Below, piece by piece: positions 29,670 to 37,019 of a DNA stretch of 64,000 bases. A program made the position numbers and the translations under genes. Origin of the DNA: JBBRZM01 sp963813635 (lineage in GTDB: Bacteria > Actinomycetota > Acidimicrobiia > IMCC26256 > JBBRZM01). The notes beneath the pieces were generated by a model, which was given only the letters and a program-made list of their open reading frames with translations, was not told the DNA's origin and did not search any database. The stretch is taken from NCBI GenBank assembly GCA_963813635.1, contig CAWEZO010000007.1, positions 372,001 to 436,000 of the forward strand, written 5' to 3'. The stretch's first letter is position 1; the number at the start of each line of letters is the position of its first letter.

Positions 29670-30545
29670 ATGATTCGATTCCGAAACTCCTGGGACATCG
29701 CCAAGCGCTCGTGGGCCGTGCTGAAGGCCGAGCGATCGCTGGCGTGGTTCCCGGTGCTGTCGTTCCTCGGCAACGTGGCGGTGGCGGCGGTCTTCGGCCT
29801 CCTCATCTACGGCGTGAGTGGCAACGGTGACTCCGGGTCGGGAAGCAACAGCGGCTTCAGCCTCGGTGCGATGAGCTACGTGTTCATCGCGTGCTGGTAC
29901 GTGGCCGCCGCTTTTGTGACGACGTATTTCATGGCGGCGCTCGTTGCCGGTGCCGACACGACGCTCCAGGGAAACGATGCGACCGTTTCGGGTGCGATGC
30001 AGGTCGCAAACTCACGTCTGCATCGGATCCTGCCGTGGGCGCTCGTGACTGCGACGGTGTCGATCCTCCTCCGGGCCCTGGCGAGCACCGGGCGTATCGG
30101 CGAGATCGTTGCCGGCCTGCTTGCCCGTGGGTGGGAGGTGTTCACGTTCTTGGTCGTTCCGATCCTTGTCGTCGAGGATGTCGGTCCCGGCGACGCGTTC
30201 AAACGTTCGAAGCAGCTGTTCGGCAAGACATGGGGCGAGAACATCGTGGGCCAGTTCGGCCTCAGCGTTGTCGCCTTTCTCGCGTTTCTCCCGGCGCTCC
30301 TCGTGATCGGGCTCGGCGTCGCGAGCGGCACCATGTTGCTTGCGGTGCCCGCAATCGCCCTCGGCGTCGCGTGGTTGCTCGTCGTCGCGGCCGTCGTCTC
30401 TGCATTGAGCGGCATCTACCGCACCGCGCTCTACCGTTACGCGACGACGGGCGCGGTGCCGCCCGCATTCGAAGGCGCCGATTTCCAAGGCGCGTTCAAG
30501 GCCAAGAAGTCAGACGGCGGGTTCAGCGGGTTCTCGCGGAGCTGA
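29670..30545 (+). CDS. Multi-pass membrane protein, DUF6159-like
   Basis: 291 residues with about six membrane helices and the characteristic start SWDIAKRSWAVLKAERSLAW followed by FPVLSFLGNVAVAAVFGLLI. Middle blocks VVPILVVEDVGPGDAFKRSK and FGKTWGENIVGQFGLSVVAF are typical of a conserved bacterial membrane family I associate with DUF6159; its function is not known. ATG 29670 is the likely start. It lies 19 bases before the PAC2 gene and diverges from galK over 114 bases, which should hold promoters for both. Confidence 0.75.
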   Translation: MIRFRNSWDIAKRSWAVLKAERSLAWFPVLSFLGNVAVAAVFGLLIYGVSGNGDSGSGSNSGFSLGAMSYVFIACWYVAAAFVTTYFMAALVAGADTTLQGNDATVSGAMQVANSRLHRILPWALVTATVSILLRALASTGRIGEIVAGLLARGWEVFTFLVVPILVVEDVGPGDAFKRSKQLFGKTWGENIVGQFGLSVVAFLAFLPALLVIGLGVASGTMLLAVPAIALGVAWLLVVAAVVSALSGIYRTALYRYATTGAVPPAFEGADFQGAFKAKKSDGGFSGFSRS

Positions 30546-30564
30546 GCCCTAGAGTGGGCGCCCG

Positions 30565-31389
30565 ATGCTGAACATCGAGCAGTGGCCGAAGCTGCGCGAA
30601 CCCGTGCTCGTGGTCGCGCTCTCGGGATGGGTCGACGCCGGCTCGGCCGGAGTGGGTGCAGCCGCGGCGCTCGCCGAACAGCTGCAGTCCGCGCAGCGGT
30701 TCGGACAGGTCGACATCGCCGACCTGCTCGACTTGCAACAGACCCGTCCGACGGTGCGTATGGTCGACGGCACGACACGAGAGATCGTGTGGCCGGTCAT
30801 CGATCTCGTTGCCGGACGGGCCGGGTGCGATGTCGTGCTGGTGATCGGTCCGGAGCCGTCGCTGCACTGGCGGGCGTTTACCGCCGAGCTCGTGACGCTG
30901 GCGCAGCGACTCGATGTGCGCTTCGCGGCGACGCTCGGGGGGATGCCGGCGGTGGTCTCGCATCGTCGTCCCGCGCCGGTGCTCGCGACGGCCACCAGCC
31001 GAGCGCTCGCGCAGGAGGTCGGCGCGCTGCGCTTCGACTATCTCGGTCCGACCGGGGCGCAAAGTGTGCTGCAAGTCGCGCTGGGCGAGGCCGACATTCC
31101 GGCGGTCGGCCTGTGGGCGCAGGTGCCGCACTACGTCGCCGGTAACCGCAGCTCGCCCGCGATCCGGGCGTTGCTCGAGCGACTGCGCGACGTCGCGGGC
31201 GTGCAGACCGACTTGCGGGCGATGGATACCGAGGTCGACGAGTACCTCGAACGCGTCGAGGGCGGGCTGGCCGAGCGTCCCGACGTGGCGGAGATGATCC
31301 GCACGATCGAGACCGACCAACACGACCTCCCGACCGGCGACGAGCTCGTTTCGGAGATCGAGCGGTTCCTGCGCGACGAGCCCGGCTGA
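30565..31389 (+). CDS. PAC2 family protein (proteasome assembly chaperone-like)
   Basis: 274 residues with the PAC2 fold pattern: LVVALSGWVDAGSAGVGAAA, CDVVLVIGPEPSLHWRAFT, LDVRFAATLGGMPAVVSHRR, ADIPAVGLWAQVPHYVAGNR, GDELVSEIERFLRDEPG. Actinobacterial members are common; a link to proteasome assembly is inferred from the eukaryotic and archaeal homologues and is unproven here. The DUF6159-like gene is 19 bases upstream, so the two are probably one transcript. It converges on the degenerate histidine kinase. Confidence 0.85.
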   Translation: MLNIEQWPKLREPVLVVALSGWVDAGSAGVGAAAALAEQLQSAQRFGQVDIADLLDLQQTRPTVRMVDGTTREIVWPVIDLVAGRAGCDVVLVIGPEPSLHWRAFTAELVTLAQRLDVRFAATLGGMPAVVSHRRPAPVLATATSRALAQEVGALRFDYLGPTGAQSVLQVALGEADIPAVGLWAQVPHYVAGNRSSPAIRALLERLRDVAGVQTDLRAMDTEVDEYLERVEGGLAERPDVAEMIRTIETDQHDLPTGDELVSEIERFLRDEPG

Positions 31390-31419
31390 CGGTCGAGCGC
31401 GGCCGCGGCCGTAGTCGTG

Positions 31420-32178
31420 CTACTCGCGGCGGGCACGTCCCGAGCTGTCGTTCGCACGTTTTTGCGGCAGCTGCACCCGCGCGACGATCTCGACGTGCTT
31501 CGCGACGATCTCGATCGTGCCGCCGAGCGAGCTGGCGAGCACCCGCGCGAGCGGCAGCCCCACGAGCTCGTCCTCGTCGGTGAGTGCCGTGGACTGCGGT
31601 TCGGACCAGGCGACGTCGAGGTGAAACACCTGCTCGGCAAGTGCGGCCGTGACCGTCACCGGCTGGTCGTCGCTCCGACGCGCCGCGCCGGCGACGAGGT
31701 TTGCGACGATCTGGCTCACACGGTCGTGATGCGTCATGATGACGAAATCGGCCGGCAGCTCGAAGCGAAGCCGCGAGGGGTCGAGATAGTCGCGCACCTC
31801 CTCGCTCACGAGACGCACGAGCTCCCGGCCGCTGAGCGCTCGCTGGTGTGCGCCAGTGGCCGCGCTCTCGTCCAGCAGCGCCGCGTCGATGAGCTGCTCG
31901 ACGACGTCGTGCAGATCCTGGGCGAGGCTGCGGGACCGCCGGATCAGCGGAGTCGCGGACACACTCGCGCCCGGCGTGCTCAGGCGTTGCAGCGTCAGGC
32001 GTTGCAGTGATCGGATCACGGCCGACAGGGGTTGCCGCAGCTCCGCGACGAGCGCGTTGTACCCGGCTCCGCTCGACCCGGCCTCGGGTACGTGCGCGGT
32101 CCTGTCGGTTTCCTCATACGCGGCGGTCACGGCGGCTCCTGCCTGATCGGCACAGGGCCGAAGCTTCAATATCGGCAC
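31420..32178 (-). CDS. Degenerate histidine-kinase-like protein lacking the phosphoacceptor His
   Basis: 252 soluble residues with a dimerisation-helix and GHKL-ATPase layout. Where kinases have a His-Glu-Leu-Arg phosphoacceptor box this has YNALVAELRQPLSAVIRSLQ, with Ala in place of His. The N-box region is recognisable as RVSQIVANLVAGAARRSDD, but the D-G-G-G ATP-lid motif is replaced by DVAWSEPQSTALTDE, while LPLARVLASSLGGTIEIV resembles the final G box. No receiver or input domain is attached. A pseudokinase or protein-interaction role is more likely than signalling by phosphotransfer. No response regulator is adjacent. Confidence 0.7.
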   Translation of the reverse strand: MPILKLRPCADQAGAAVTAAYEETDRTAHVPEAGSSGAGYNALVAELRQPLSAVIRSLQRLTLQRLSTPGASVSATPLIRRSRSLAQDLHDVVEQLIDAALLDESAATGAHQRALSGRELVRLVSEEVRDYLDPSRLRFELPADFVIMTHHDRVSQIVANLVAGAARRSDDQPVTVTAALAEQVFHLDVAWSEPQSTALTDEDELVGLPLARVLASSLGGTIEIVAKHVEIVARVQLPQKRANDSSGRARRE

Positions 32179-32268
32179 GACTTCGGTCGAGGTTGAGCCC
32201 CCGAGCAGGCGGTGGCCGACCCCGAGACGCTAGAACCTGCGGGATCATCGCAGCCGAGGAGCATGCCC

Positions 32269-32598
32269 ATGAGCGTCGTCCGCATCAACGCCATCACCGT
32301 GGCCCCCGACCGGGCCCCCGAGCTCGAGCGTCGTTTCGCGGGCCGGGCCGGCGAGGTCGCAAGATCACCCGGTTTCGAGTCGTTCGAGCTGCTGCGCCCG
32401 TCCGACGACCGCGACGTGTACCTCGTCTATACGCGATGGCGGTCACAGGAGGATTTCGACGCCTGGGTCAGCAGTGCCGCGTTCCAACACGGGCATCGAG
32501 CGCACACCACGGAGGGCCCGGTCAGCAACCAGAGCGACCTGTGGTCGTTCGACGTGGTGCAGCACGAAGATGCGCCGGCTGCCGACGCTTCGAGTTGA
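32269..32598 (+). CDS. MhuD-like haem-degrading monooxygenase (ABM fold)
   Basis: 109 residues from ATG 32269, which has GAGGAG seven bases upstream and aligns with the start of mycobacterial MhuD; an ATG at 32263 is the alternative. MSVVRINAITVAPDRAPELE places Asn at position 7, and FDAWVSSAAF places Trp at position 66, the same numbers as the MhuD active-site Asn7 and Trp66. A His follows in QHGHRAH (haem ligand, His74 or His76). MhuD opens haem to mycobilin and releases iron. The family match is by motif; general antibiotic-biosynthesis-monooxygenase function remains possible. Confidence 0.85.
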   Translation: MSVVRINAITVAPDRAPELERRFAGRAGEVARSPGFESFELLRPSDDRDVYLVYTRWRSQEDFDAWVSSAAFQHGHRAHTTEGPVSNQSDLWSFDVVQHEDAPAADASS

Positions 32599-32608
32599 GG
32601 AGCCCCGC

Positions 32609-33001
32609 ATCAGCGCGCTGCTCGACTTCCACAAGACATGGGGTTACCTCGCGATCGTGGCGAACGGGATCGCCGGTGTGATCGCATTGATCGCATGGCG
32701 CGTGCCGCGTCTTCGTGGACGGTGGGTCTGGGGCGTCACGATCGCGGCCGAGGCGGCCATGATGGTGCAAGTGCTGATCGGCGTCATCCTCGTGTCGAAC
32801 AAGGACTACACACCGCCGCGGCTGCACATGTTCTACGGGTTCGTCGCATTCTTGACCGTCGGGCTCGCGCTGCAGTTCCGGCCGTACTTCCGGCCGAGCC
32901 GTGATGGCAAGTGGTGGCGTCACCCCGAGTTTCTCTACGGCCTGATCGGGCTGTTCCTCGTGGGTGTCGGGATCCGCGCGGTGCTCCAGGTGACCGCGTG
33001 A
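32609..33001 (+). CDS. Four-helix membrane protein, probable ATC start
   Basis: About 130 residues, SALLDFHKTWGYLAIVANGI onward, with four membrane helices (ANGIAGVIALIAW, TIAAEAAMMVQVLIGVILVS, LHMFYGFVAFLTVGLALQF, YGLIGLFLVGVGIRAVLQV). There is no ATG, GTG or TTG at a sensible place in frame. A GAGGAG at 32599-32604 is spaced correctly for ATC 32609, so either ATC is the start or the base is a sequence error. It begins 10 bases after the MhuD-like stop and its TGA overlaps the ddl start. Function unknown; the haem-enzyme neighbour is suggestive only. Confidence 0.72.
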   Translation: MSALLDFHKTWGYLAIVANGIAGVIALIAWRVPRLRGRWVWGVTIAAEAAMMVQVLIGVILVSNKDYTPPRLHMFYGFVAFLTVGLALQFRPYFRPSRDGKWWRHPEFLYGLIGLFLVGVGIRAVLQVTA

Positions 33002-34119
33002 GCGCGCGCCGGCGCGTGATGCTCCTGTTCGGCGGACGTTCCGCGGAGCACGACGTGTCGCGGGTGACCGCGGTGGCTGTCGCACAGGCGCTCGACCCGG
33101 CGCGGTACGAGGTCGTGCCGGTTGCGATCACGACTGATGGTCGGTGGCTCATTGCCGACGCGGCGCGGCGCGCGATCGAGTCGGATCCATTGGCGCTCCC
33201 CGCGGCATTCGACGTGGCGGGCCCGCCGGTCACGGGTCTCGACGAGCTCATCGCGACACCCGGCGCGGCCGGGCACCGGGGCGCGCTCGACGTTGACGTC
33301 GTGTTCCCGCTGTTGCATGGTCCGTACGGCGAGGACGGCACTGTGCAGGGACTCTTGGAGCTCGCGGGGCTTCCGTACGTCGGGTCCGGTGTCGTGGGCT
33401 CTGCCGTCGCCATGGACAAGGTCATCATGAAGCGGGCGTTCGCGGCAGCGGGTCTCCCGATCGCCGCGTGGCGCACGTTCCGTGACGGCCACGATCTCGA
33501 CACGTTCGCCGGTGACGTCGAGTCGACGCTGGGATATCCGTGTTTCGTCAAGCCGGCCAACATGGGTTCGTCGGTCGGTGTGTCGAAGGCCGCGACAGGT
33601 GAAGCGCTGCGCGCCGCGGTCGAGCTCGCGTTGCAGTTCGACGAATGGGTCGTGGTCGAGGAGGCCGTCGGCGGACGCGAGATCGAGGTGGCCGTGCTGG
33701 GCGACGACCCGCCCGCGGCGTCGCTTCCCGGAGAGATCGTGCCCGGCGACGAGTTCTACTCGTACGCCGACAAGTACGAGCACGACGACGCACAGCTCCT
33801 CGCGCCCGCTCCGCTCGACGTCGATCAGACGCGCCAGGTGCAGGCGCTCGCAGTGGAAGCGTTCGACGCATGCCGGTGCGAAGCGATGGCGCGCGTCGAT
33901 TTCTTCTTCGAGGAGCGGCGCGCCGACGGATCGGTGGGACGGGGCTTCGTGGTCAACGAGGTCAACACGATTCCCGGCTTCACGCCGATCTCGATGTACC
34001 CGCGTCTCTGGGACGTCTCGGGGCTGCCGTACCCCGAGCTGCTCGACCGCCTGATCGCGCTCGCGCTCGAGCGCCACGAGCGTCGGGTCCGGCGCGCCGG
34101 CCGTCAGCGGGAGCAGTAG
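32998..34119 (+). CDS. ddl: D-alanine--D-alanine ligase
   Basis: A 373-residue ATP-grasp enzyme joining two D-alanines for peptidoglycan precursors. Seen: VMLLFGGRSAEHDVSRVTAV, DVVFPLLHGPYGEDGTVQGL, LPYVGSGVVGSAVAMDKVIM, the ATP-grasp loop CFVKPANMGSSVGVSKA, VVVEEAVGGREIEVAVLGDD, and the metal site GFVVNEVNTIPGFTPISMYP. The frame is intact. GTG 32998 overlaps the preceding TGA (GTGA). In many actinobacteria ddl is followed by a stand-alone Lrp domain gene, as here, though that gene is on the opposite strand. Confidence 0.95.
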   Translation: MSARRRVMLLFGGRSAEHDVSRVTAVAVAQALDPARYEVVPVAITTDGRWLIADAARRAIESDPLALPAAFDVAGPPVTGLDELIATPGAAGHRGALDVDVVFPLLHGPYGEDGTVQGLLELAGLPYVGSGVVGSAVAMDKVIMKRAFAAAGLPIAAWRTFRDGHDLDTFAGDVESTLGYPCFVKPANMGSSVGVSKAATGEALRAAVELALQFDEWVVVEEAVGGREIEVAVLGDDPPAASLPGEIVPGDEFYSYADKYEHDDAQLLAPAPLDVDQTRQVQALAVEAFDACRCEAMARVDFFFEERRADGSVGRGFVVNEVNTIPGFTPISMYPRLWDVSGLPYPELLDRLIALALERHERRVRRAGRQREQ

Positions 34120-34128
34120 CGGCGCCGG

Positions 34129-34365
34129 TCAGAGATTGACGACCGGGCAGGTGAAGGTGCGCGTGATGCCCTCCACCGCTTGGATCTGTGAGACCACCAT
34201 CTTGCCGAGCTCATCGAGGGTGGCGGCCTCGGTCTTGACGATCACGTCGTACGGGCCGGTGACGTCGTCGGCCGAGATCACGCCGCTGATCGCGCTGGCC
34301 TTTTTGGCCACGTCGATGGCCCGGCCGACCTCGGTCTGGATCAGTACGTACGCAGTGATGGCCAT
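34129..34365 (-). CDS. Stand-alone Lrp/AsnC ligand-binding (RAM) domain protein
   Basis: 78 residues from ATG 34365 (GGGGAG upstream), consisting only of the Lrp/AsnC effector domain: AYVLIQTEVGRAIDVAKKAS, SADDVTGPYDVIVKTEAATL, IQAVEGITRTFTCPVVNL. There is no helix-turn-helix, so it cannot bind DNA as Lrp does; such short RAM proteins may sense amino acids or form mixed oligomers. Its 5' side faces the 426-base structured intergenic region, which therefore should hold its promoter. It is convergent with ddl, nine bases apart. Confidence 0.87.
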   Translation of the reverse strand: MAITAYVLIQTEVGRAIDVAKKASAISGVISADDVTGPYDVIVKTEAATLDELGKMVVSQIQAVEGITRTFTCPVVNL

Positions 34366-34554
34366 TCGGCGCGCTCCCCTCGATGCGGACCCCAAAGCGT
34401 AGCGGCGCGTCGGTCCACCGCGGGCTGCCCGCCGTGGCCTCGAGGGGCCGCCGGGCGAAGGCCGGAGTCACTCGGAGAAAGGTCGGGGAAATGGGCCGTT
34501 CGCCTCATGACTATGCTTTCACTTTGCGTCATAGTTAACTCACTCTTCGTAACG

Positions 34555-34585
34555 GTCAATGACGCTTGGCGGCTCCATCATTGAC
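34555..34585. promoter_or_regulatory. Perfect inverted repeat, operator candidate
   Basis: GTCAATGA (34555-34562) and TCATTGAC (34578-34585) form perfect 8-bp arms 15 bases apart, about 190 bases upstream of the stand-alone Lrp-domain gene. The arm centres are 23 bases apart, roughly two helical turns, as for a dimeric regulator. The regulator is unknown. Confidence 0.45.
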
Positions 34586-34694
34586 AGCCCGCCTGCTGTC
34601 TCGCCCCCGGGGCGGCAGCGGGAGCGAAGAGTGATCTCCAAGCGGGTTGAGAGGCGGGGCAGGCACACCCACCGGCCCGAGCGGCGACAGGGAC

Positions 34695-34718
34695 GGGCGC
34701 TTCCGAAAGGGAGCGCCC
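34695..34718 (+). other. Hairpin with GAAA tetraloop
   Basis: GGGCGCTTCC-GAAA-GGGAGCGCCC, a ten-pair stem (one G-T pair) closed by a GNRA tetraloop when read on the plus strand. GNRA loops are a mark of structured RNA. The plus-strand transcript would run towards and antisense to pckG. No known RNA family recognised. Confidence 0.45.
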
Positions 34719-34791
34719 GATCCGCGCCCGAAAGCGTTTGTGCACCAGCGGACGCTCTGTGAGCCACTTTTGAACAAACGGTCGGTTGGGC

Positions 34792-36612
34792 TCAGGCGAG
34801 GCGGGCTTCGAGCGCGGCGAGCTCGTCGTTGAGACGTGACGGCAGCGTGTCGCCGAACCTGGCGAAGTGCTCGCGGATGCGGACGACCTCAGTGCGCCAC
34901 TCGTCGAGATCGACCTTCACCACGTCAGCAATGGCCTCGGGTGACGCGTCGAGCCCGTCGACATCGACGTCGCCCGGGTGGGGCACGAAACCGATGGGCG
35001 TGTCGTTGGCGCCGAGCTCACCCTCGACCCGCTTGAAGACCCACTCGAGCACGCGCGCGTTCTCGCCGAAGCCCGGCCACAGGAACTCCCCGTCGTCGCC
35101 CTTGCGGAACCAGTTGACGCCGTAGATCTTCGGCAGCTTCGACTCGTCGGTGTGGGTGGTCATCGACAGCCAGTGCCCGAAGTAGTCGGCCATGTTGTAG
35201 CCGCAGAACGGCACCATTGCGAACGGATCGCGACGGAGATCACCGAGACCGCCGATGGCTGCCGCCGTCTTCTCCGAGCCCATCGTGGCGCCGATGAACA
35301 CGCCGTGCTGCCAGTCACGCGACTCGAATACGAGCGGCACGGTGGTCGCGCGCCGGCCGCCCAAGAGGATGGCCGAGATCGGCACGCCTTTCGGGTCTTC
35401 CCACTCCGGCGCGATGGACGGGCATTGCGACGCGGGGGCGCAGAAGCGGGAGTTGGGGTGCGCGGCCGGCGTTGCGGATTCGGGGGTCCACGAGTCGCGG
35501 TGCCAGTCGGTGAGGTGCGCGGGCGGCGTCTCGCTCATGCCTTCCCACCACACGTCGCCGTCGTCGGTGAGCGCGGTGTTGGTGAACACCGTGTTCGCGG
35601 TGAGCGTGAACATCGCGTTGGGGTTGGTCTCCATGTTGGTGCCGGGCGCGACACCGAAGATCCCGAACTCCGGGTTGATGGCGTGCAACCGGCCGTCATC
35701 ACCGAACTTCATCCATGCGATGTCGTCGCCGATCATCTCTGCGGTCCAGCCCGGAATCGAAGGCACGAGCATCGCGAGGTTGGTCTTGCCGCATGCCGAC
35801 GGGAATGCCGCGGCGATGTAGCGGAAGCGCCCGTCGGGCGCGGTCAGCTTGAGGATGAGCATGTGCTCGGCGAGCCAGCCCTCATCGCGCGCGATCACCG
35901 ACGCGATACGGAGCGCGAAGCACTTCTTGCCGAGCAGCGCGTTGCCGCCGTAGCCGGAGCCGTACGACCAGATCTGACGCGTCTCGGGGAACTGCACGAT
36001 CCATTTCTCGTCGGGGTTGCATGGCCACGGCACGTCGTCCTGGCCGGCTTCGAGTGGGGCGCCGAGCGAGTGCATACAGGGCACGAAGGCGCCGTCGTCG
36101 CCGAGCACCTCGAGGGCGGCGGTGCCCATGCGCGTCATCGTGCGCATGCTCGCCGCGACGTACGGGGAGTCGGTGATCTCGACACCGATGTACGAGAGCG
36201 GCGAGCCGAGCGGGCCCATGCTGAACGGCACGACGTACATCGTGCGGCCGTGCATCGATCCCGAGAACAGCTTCGTGAGGCGCGCCCGCATCTCGACCGG
36301 CTCCCGCCAGTTGTTGGTGGGCCCGGCGCCGGCTTCGTGCTCCGAGCAGATGAACGTGCGGTCTTCGACCCGGGCGACGTCGCTGGGGTCGGATCCGGCC
36401 CAGAACGAGTTTGGGCGGGCGTCGGGATCGAGCGCCACGAACGTGCCCGACTGCAGGAGCTGATCGGCCAGCAGGTCGTGCTCCTCCACCGAACCGTCAC
36501 ACCAGTGGACGGAGTCGGGCTCGCACAAGGCGGACATCTCCTCCACCCACTCGAGCAGGCGACGGTTGCGGGTCGGAAGATCCTGCTGCGCAGCGGGACT
36601 CGTCGTCGACAC
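34792..36612 (-). CDS. pckG: Phosphoenolpyruvate carboxykinase (GTP)
   Basis: A 606-residue GTP-dependent PEPCK interconverting oxaloacetate and phosphoenolpyruvate, a gluconeogenesis/anaplerosis enzyme. Seen: TNNWREPVEMRARLTKLFSG, MYVVPFSMGPLGSPLSYIGV, GSGYGGNALLGKKCFALRIA, the P-loop FPSACGKTNLAMLVPSIPGW, metal-site GDDIAWMKFGDDGRL, ENPNAMFTLT-like METNPNAMFTLTANTVFTNT, and ISAILLGGRRATTVPLVFES. The frame is intact and the length normal. It is monocistronic, facing the GlsB-type gene across 92 bases. Confidence 0.97.
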   Translation of the reverse strand: MSTTSPAAQQDLPTRNRRLLEWVEEMSALCEPDSVHWCDGSVEEHDLLADQLLQSGTFVALDPDARPNSFWAGSDPSDVARVEDRTFICSEHEAGAGPTNNWREPVEMRARLTKLFSGSMHGRTMYVVPFSMGPLGSPLSYIGVEITDSPYVAASMRTMTRMGTAALEVLGDDGAFVPCMHSLGAPLEAGQDDVPWPCNPDEKWIVQFPETRQIWSYGSGYGGNALLGKKCFALRIASVIARDEGWLAEHMLILKLTAPDGRFRYIAAAFPSACGKTNLAMLVPSIPGWTAEMIGDDIAWMKFGDDGRLHAINPEFGIFGVAPGTNMETNPNAMFTLTANTVFTNTALTDDGDVWWEGMSETPPAHLTDWHRDSWTPESATPAAHPNSRFCAPASQCPSIAPEWEDPKGVPISAILLGGRRATTVPLVFESRDWQHGVFIGATMGSEKTAAAIGGLGDLRRDPFAMVPFCGYNMADYFGHWLSMTTHTDESKLPKIYGVNWFRKGDDGEFLWPGFGENARVLEWVFKRVEGELGANDTPIGFVPHPGDVDVDGLDASPEAIADVVKVDLDEWRTEVVRIREHFARFGDTLPSRLNDELAALEARLA

Positions 36613-36704
36613 GGGGATACTCCTTGACCGAGAAGCTGACCGTTATCGTACCGGCCCGCTGTCGAGAAGCCGATTCCGGCGTTGCGACGCTACGGTTGCG
36701 GGCC

Positions 36705-36965
36705 ATGGGCTGGCTGTCGTGGGTGGTGATGGGCCTGATCGCCGGTGCGCTCGCCAAGGCCGTGACCGGCGTGCGCGGCGCGGGGTGTCTCGGCACGATG
36801 TTCATCGGGATCGGCGGCGGGCTGCTGGGCGGCATGATCTTCAAGGCCGCGGGCAGCGAGGGCATCAACGACTTCAGCTTCTATTCGATGCTCGTCGCAT
36901 TCTTCGGCGCCACGCTGTTGCTCTTCGTCTACAGCTTGTTTGCCCGTCACGCCCGCGACCGTTGA
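36705..36965 (+). CDS. GlsB/YeaQ/YmgE family membrane protein
   Basis: 86 residues, three membrane helices, glycine-rich: MGWLSWVVMGLIAGALAKAV, GCLGTMFIGIGGGLLGGMIF, FYSMLVAFFGATLLLFVYSL. This is the transglycosylase-associated/GlsB-YeaQ-YmgE stress-response family; function is poorly defined. ATG 36705 gives the standard N-terminus. It diverges from pckG and converges with the kelch surface protein gene. Confidence 0.88.
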   Translation: MGWLSWVVMGLIAGALAKAVTGVRGAGCLGTMFIGIGGGLLGGMIFKAAGSEGINDFSFYSMLVAFFGATLLLFVYSLFARHARDR

Positions 36966-37019
36966 TGCGGGCACGCGTCGAGCAGATCATCGTGTCGCGT
37001 GTGAGTTGACCCACGCGCA

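Larger units (their letters stand above)
34396..34791. other. Intergenic region with nested inverted repeats
   Basis: No convincing gene lies in these bases between the Lrp-domain gene and the pckG stop. The patch 34501-34560 is unusually AT-rich (26 of 60 bases are G or C) in a GC-rich genome and contains ACTATG/CATAGT arms (34510-34515, 34530-34535). Beyond it come an 8-bp inverted repeat and a GNRA-type hairpin, listed separately. It probably contains the Lrp-domain promoter; the rest is unexplained. Confidence 0.5.

Noticed and set aside
34341..34559. A 72-codon minus-strand frame starting MTVTKSELTMTQ
   Set aside because: It uses rare AT-rich codons at its start, overlaps the Lrp-domain gene and resembles nothing. 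The AT-rich patch is better read as regulatory.
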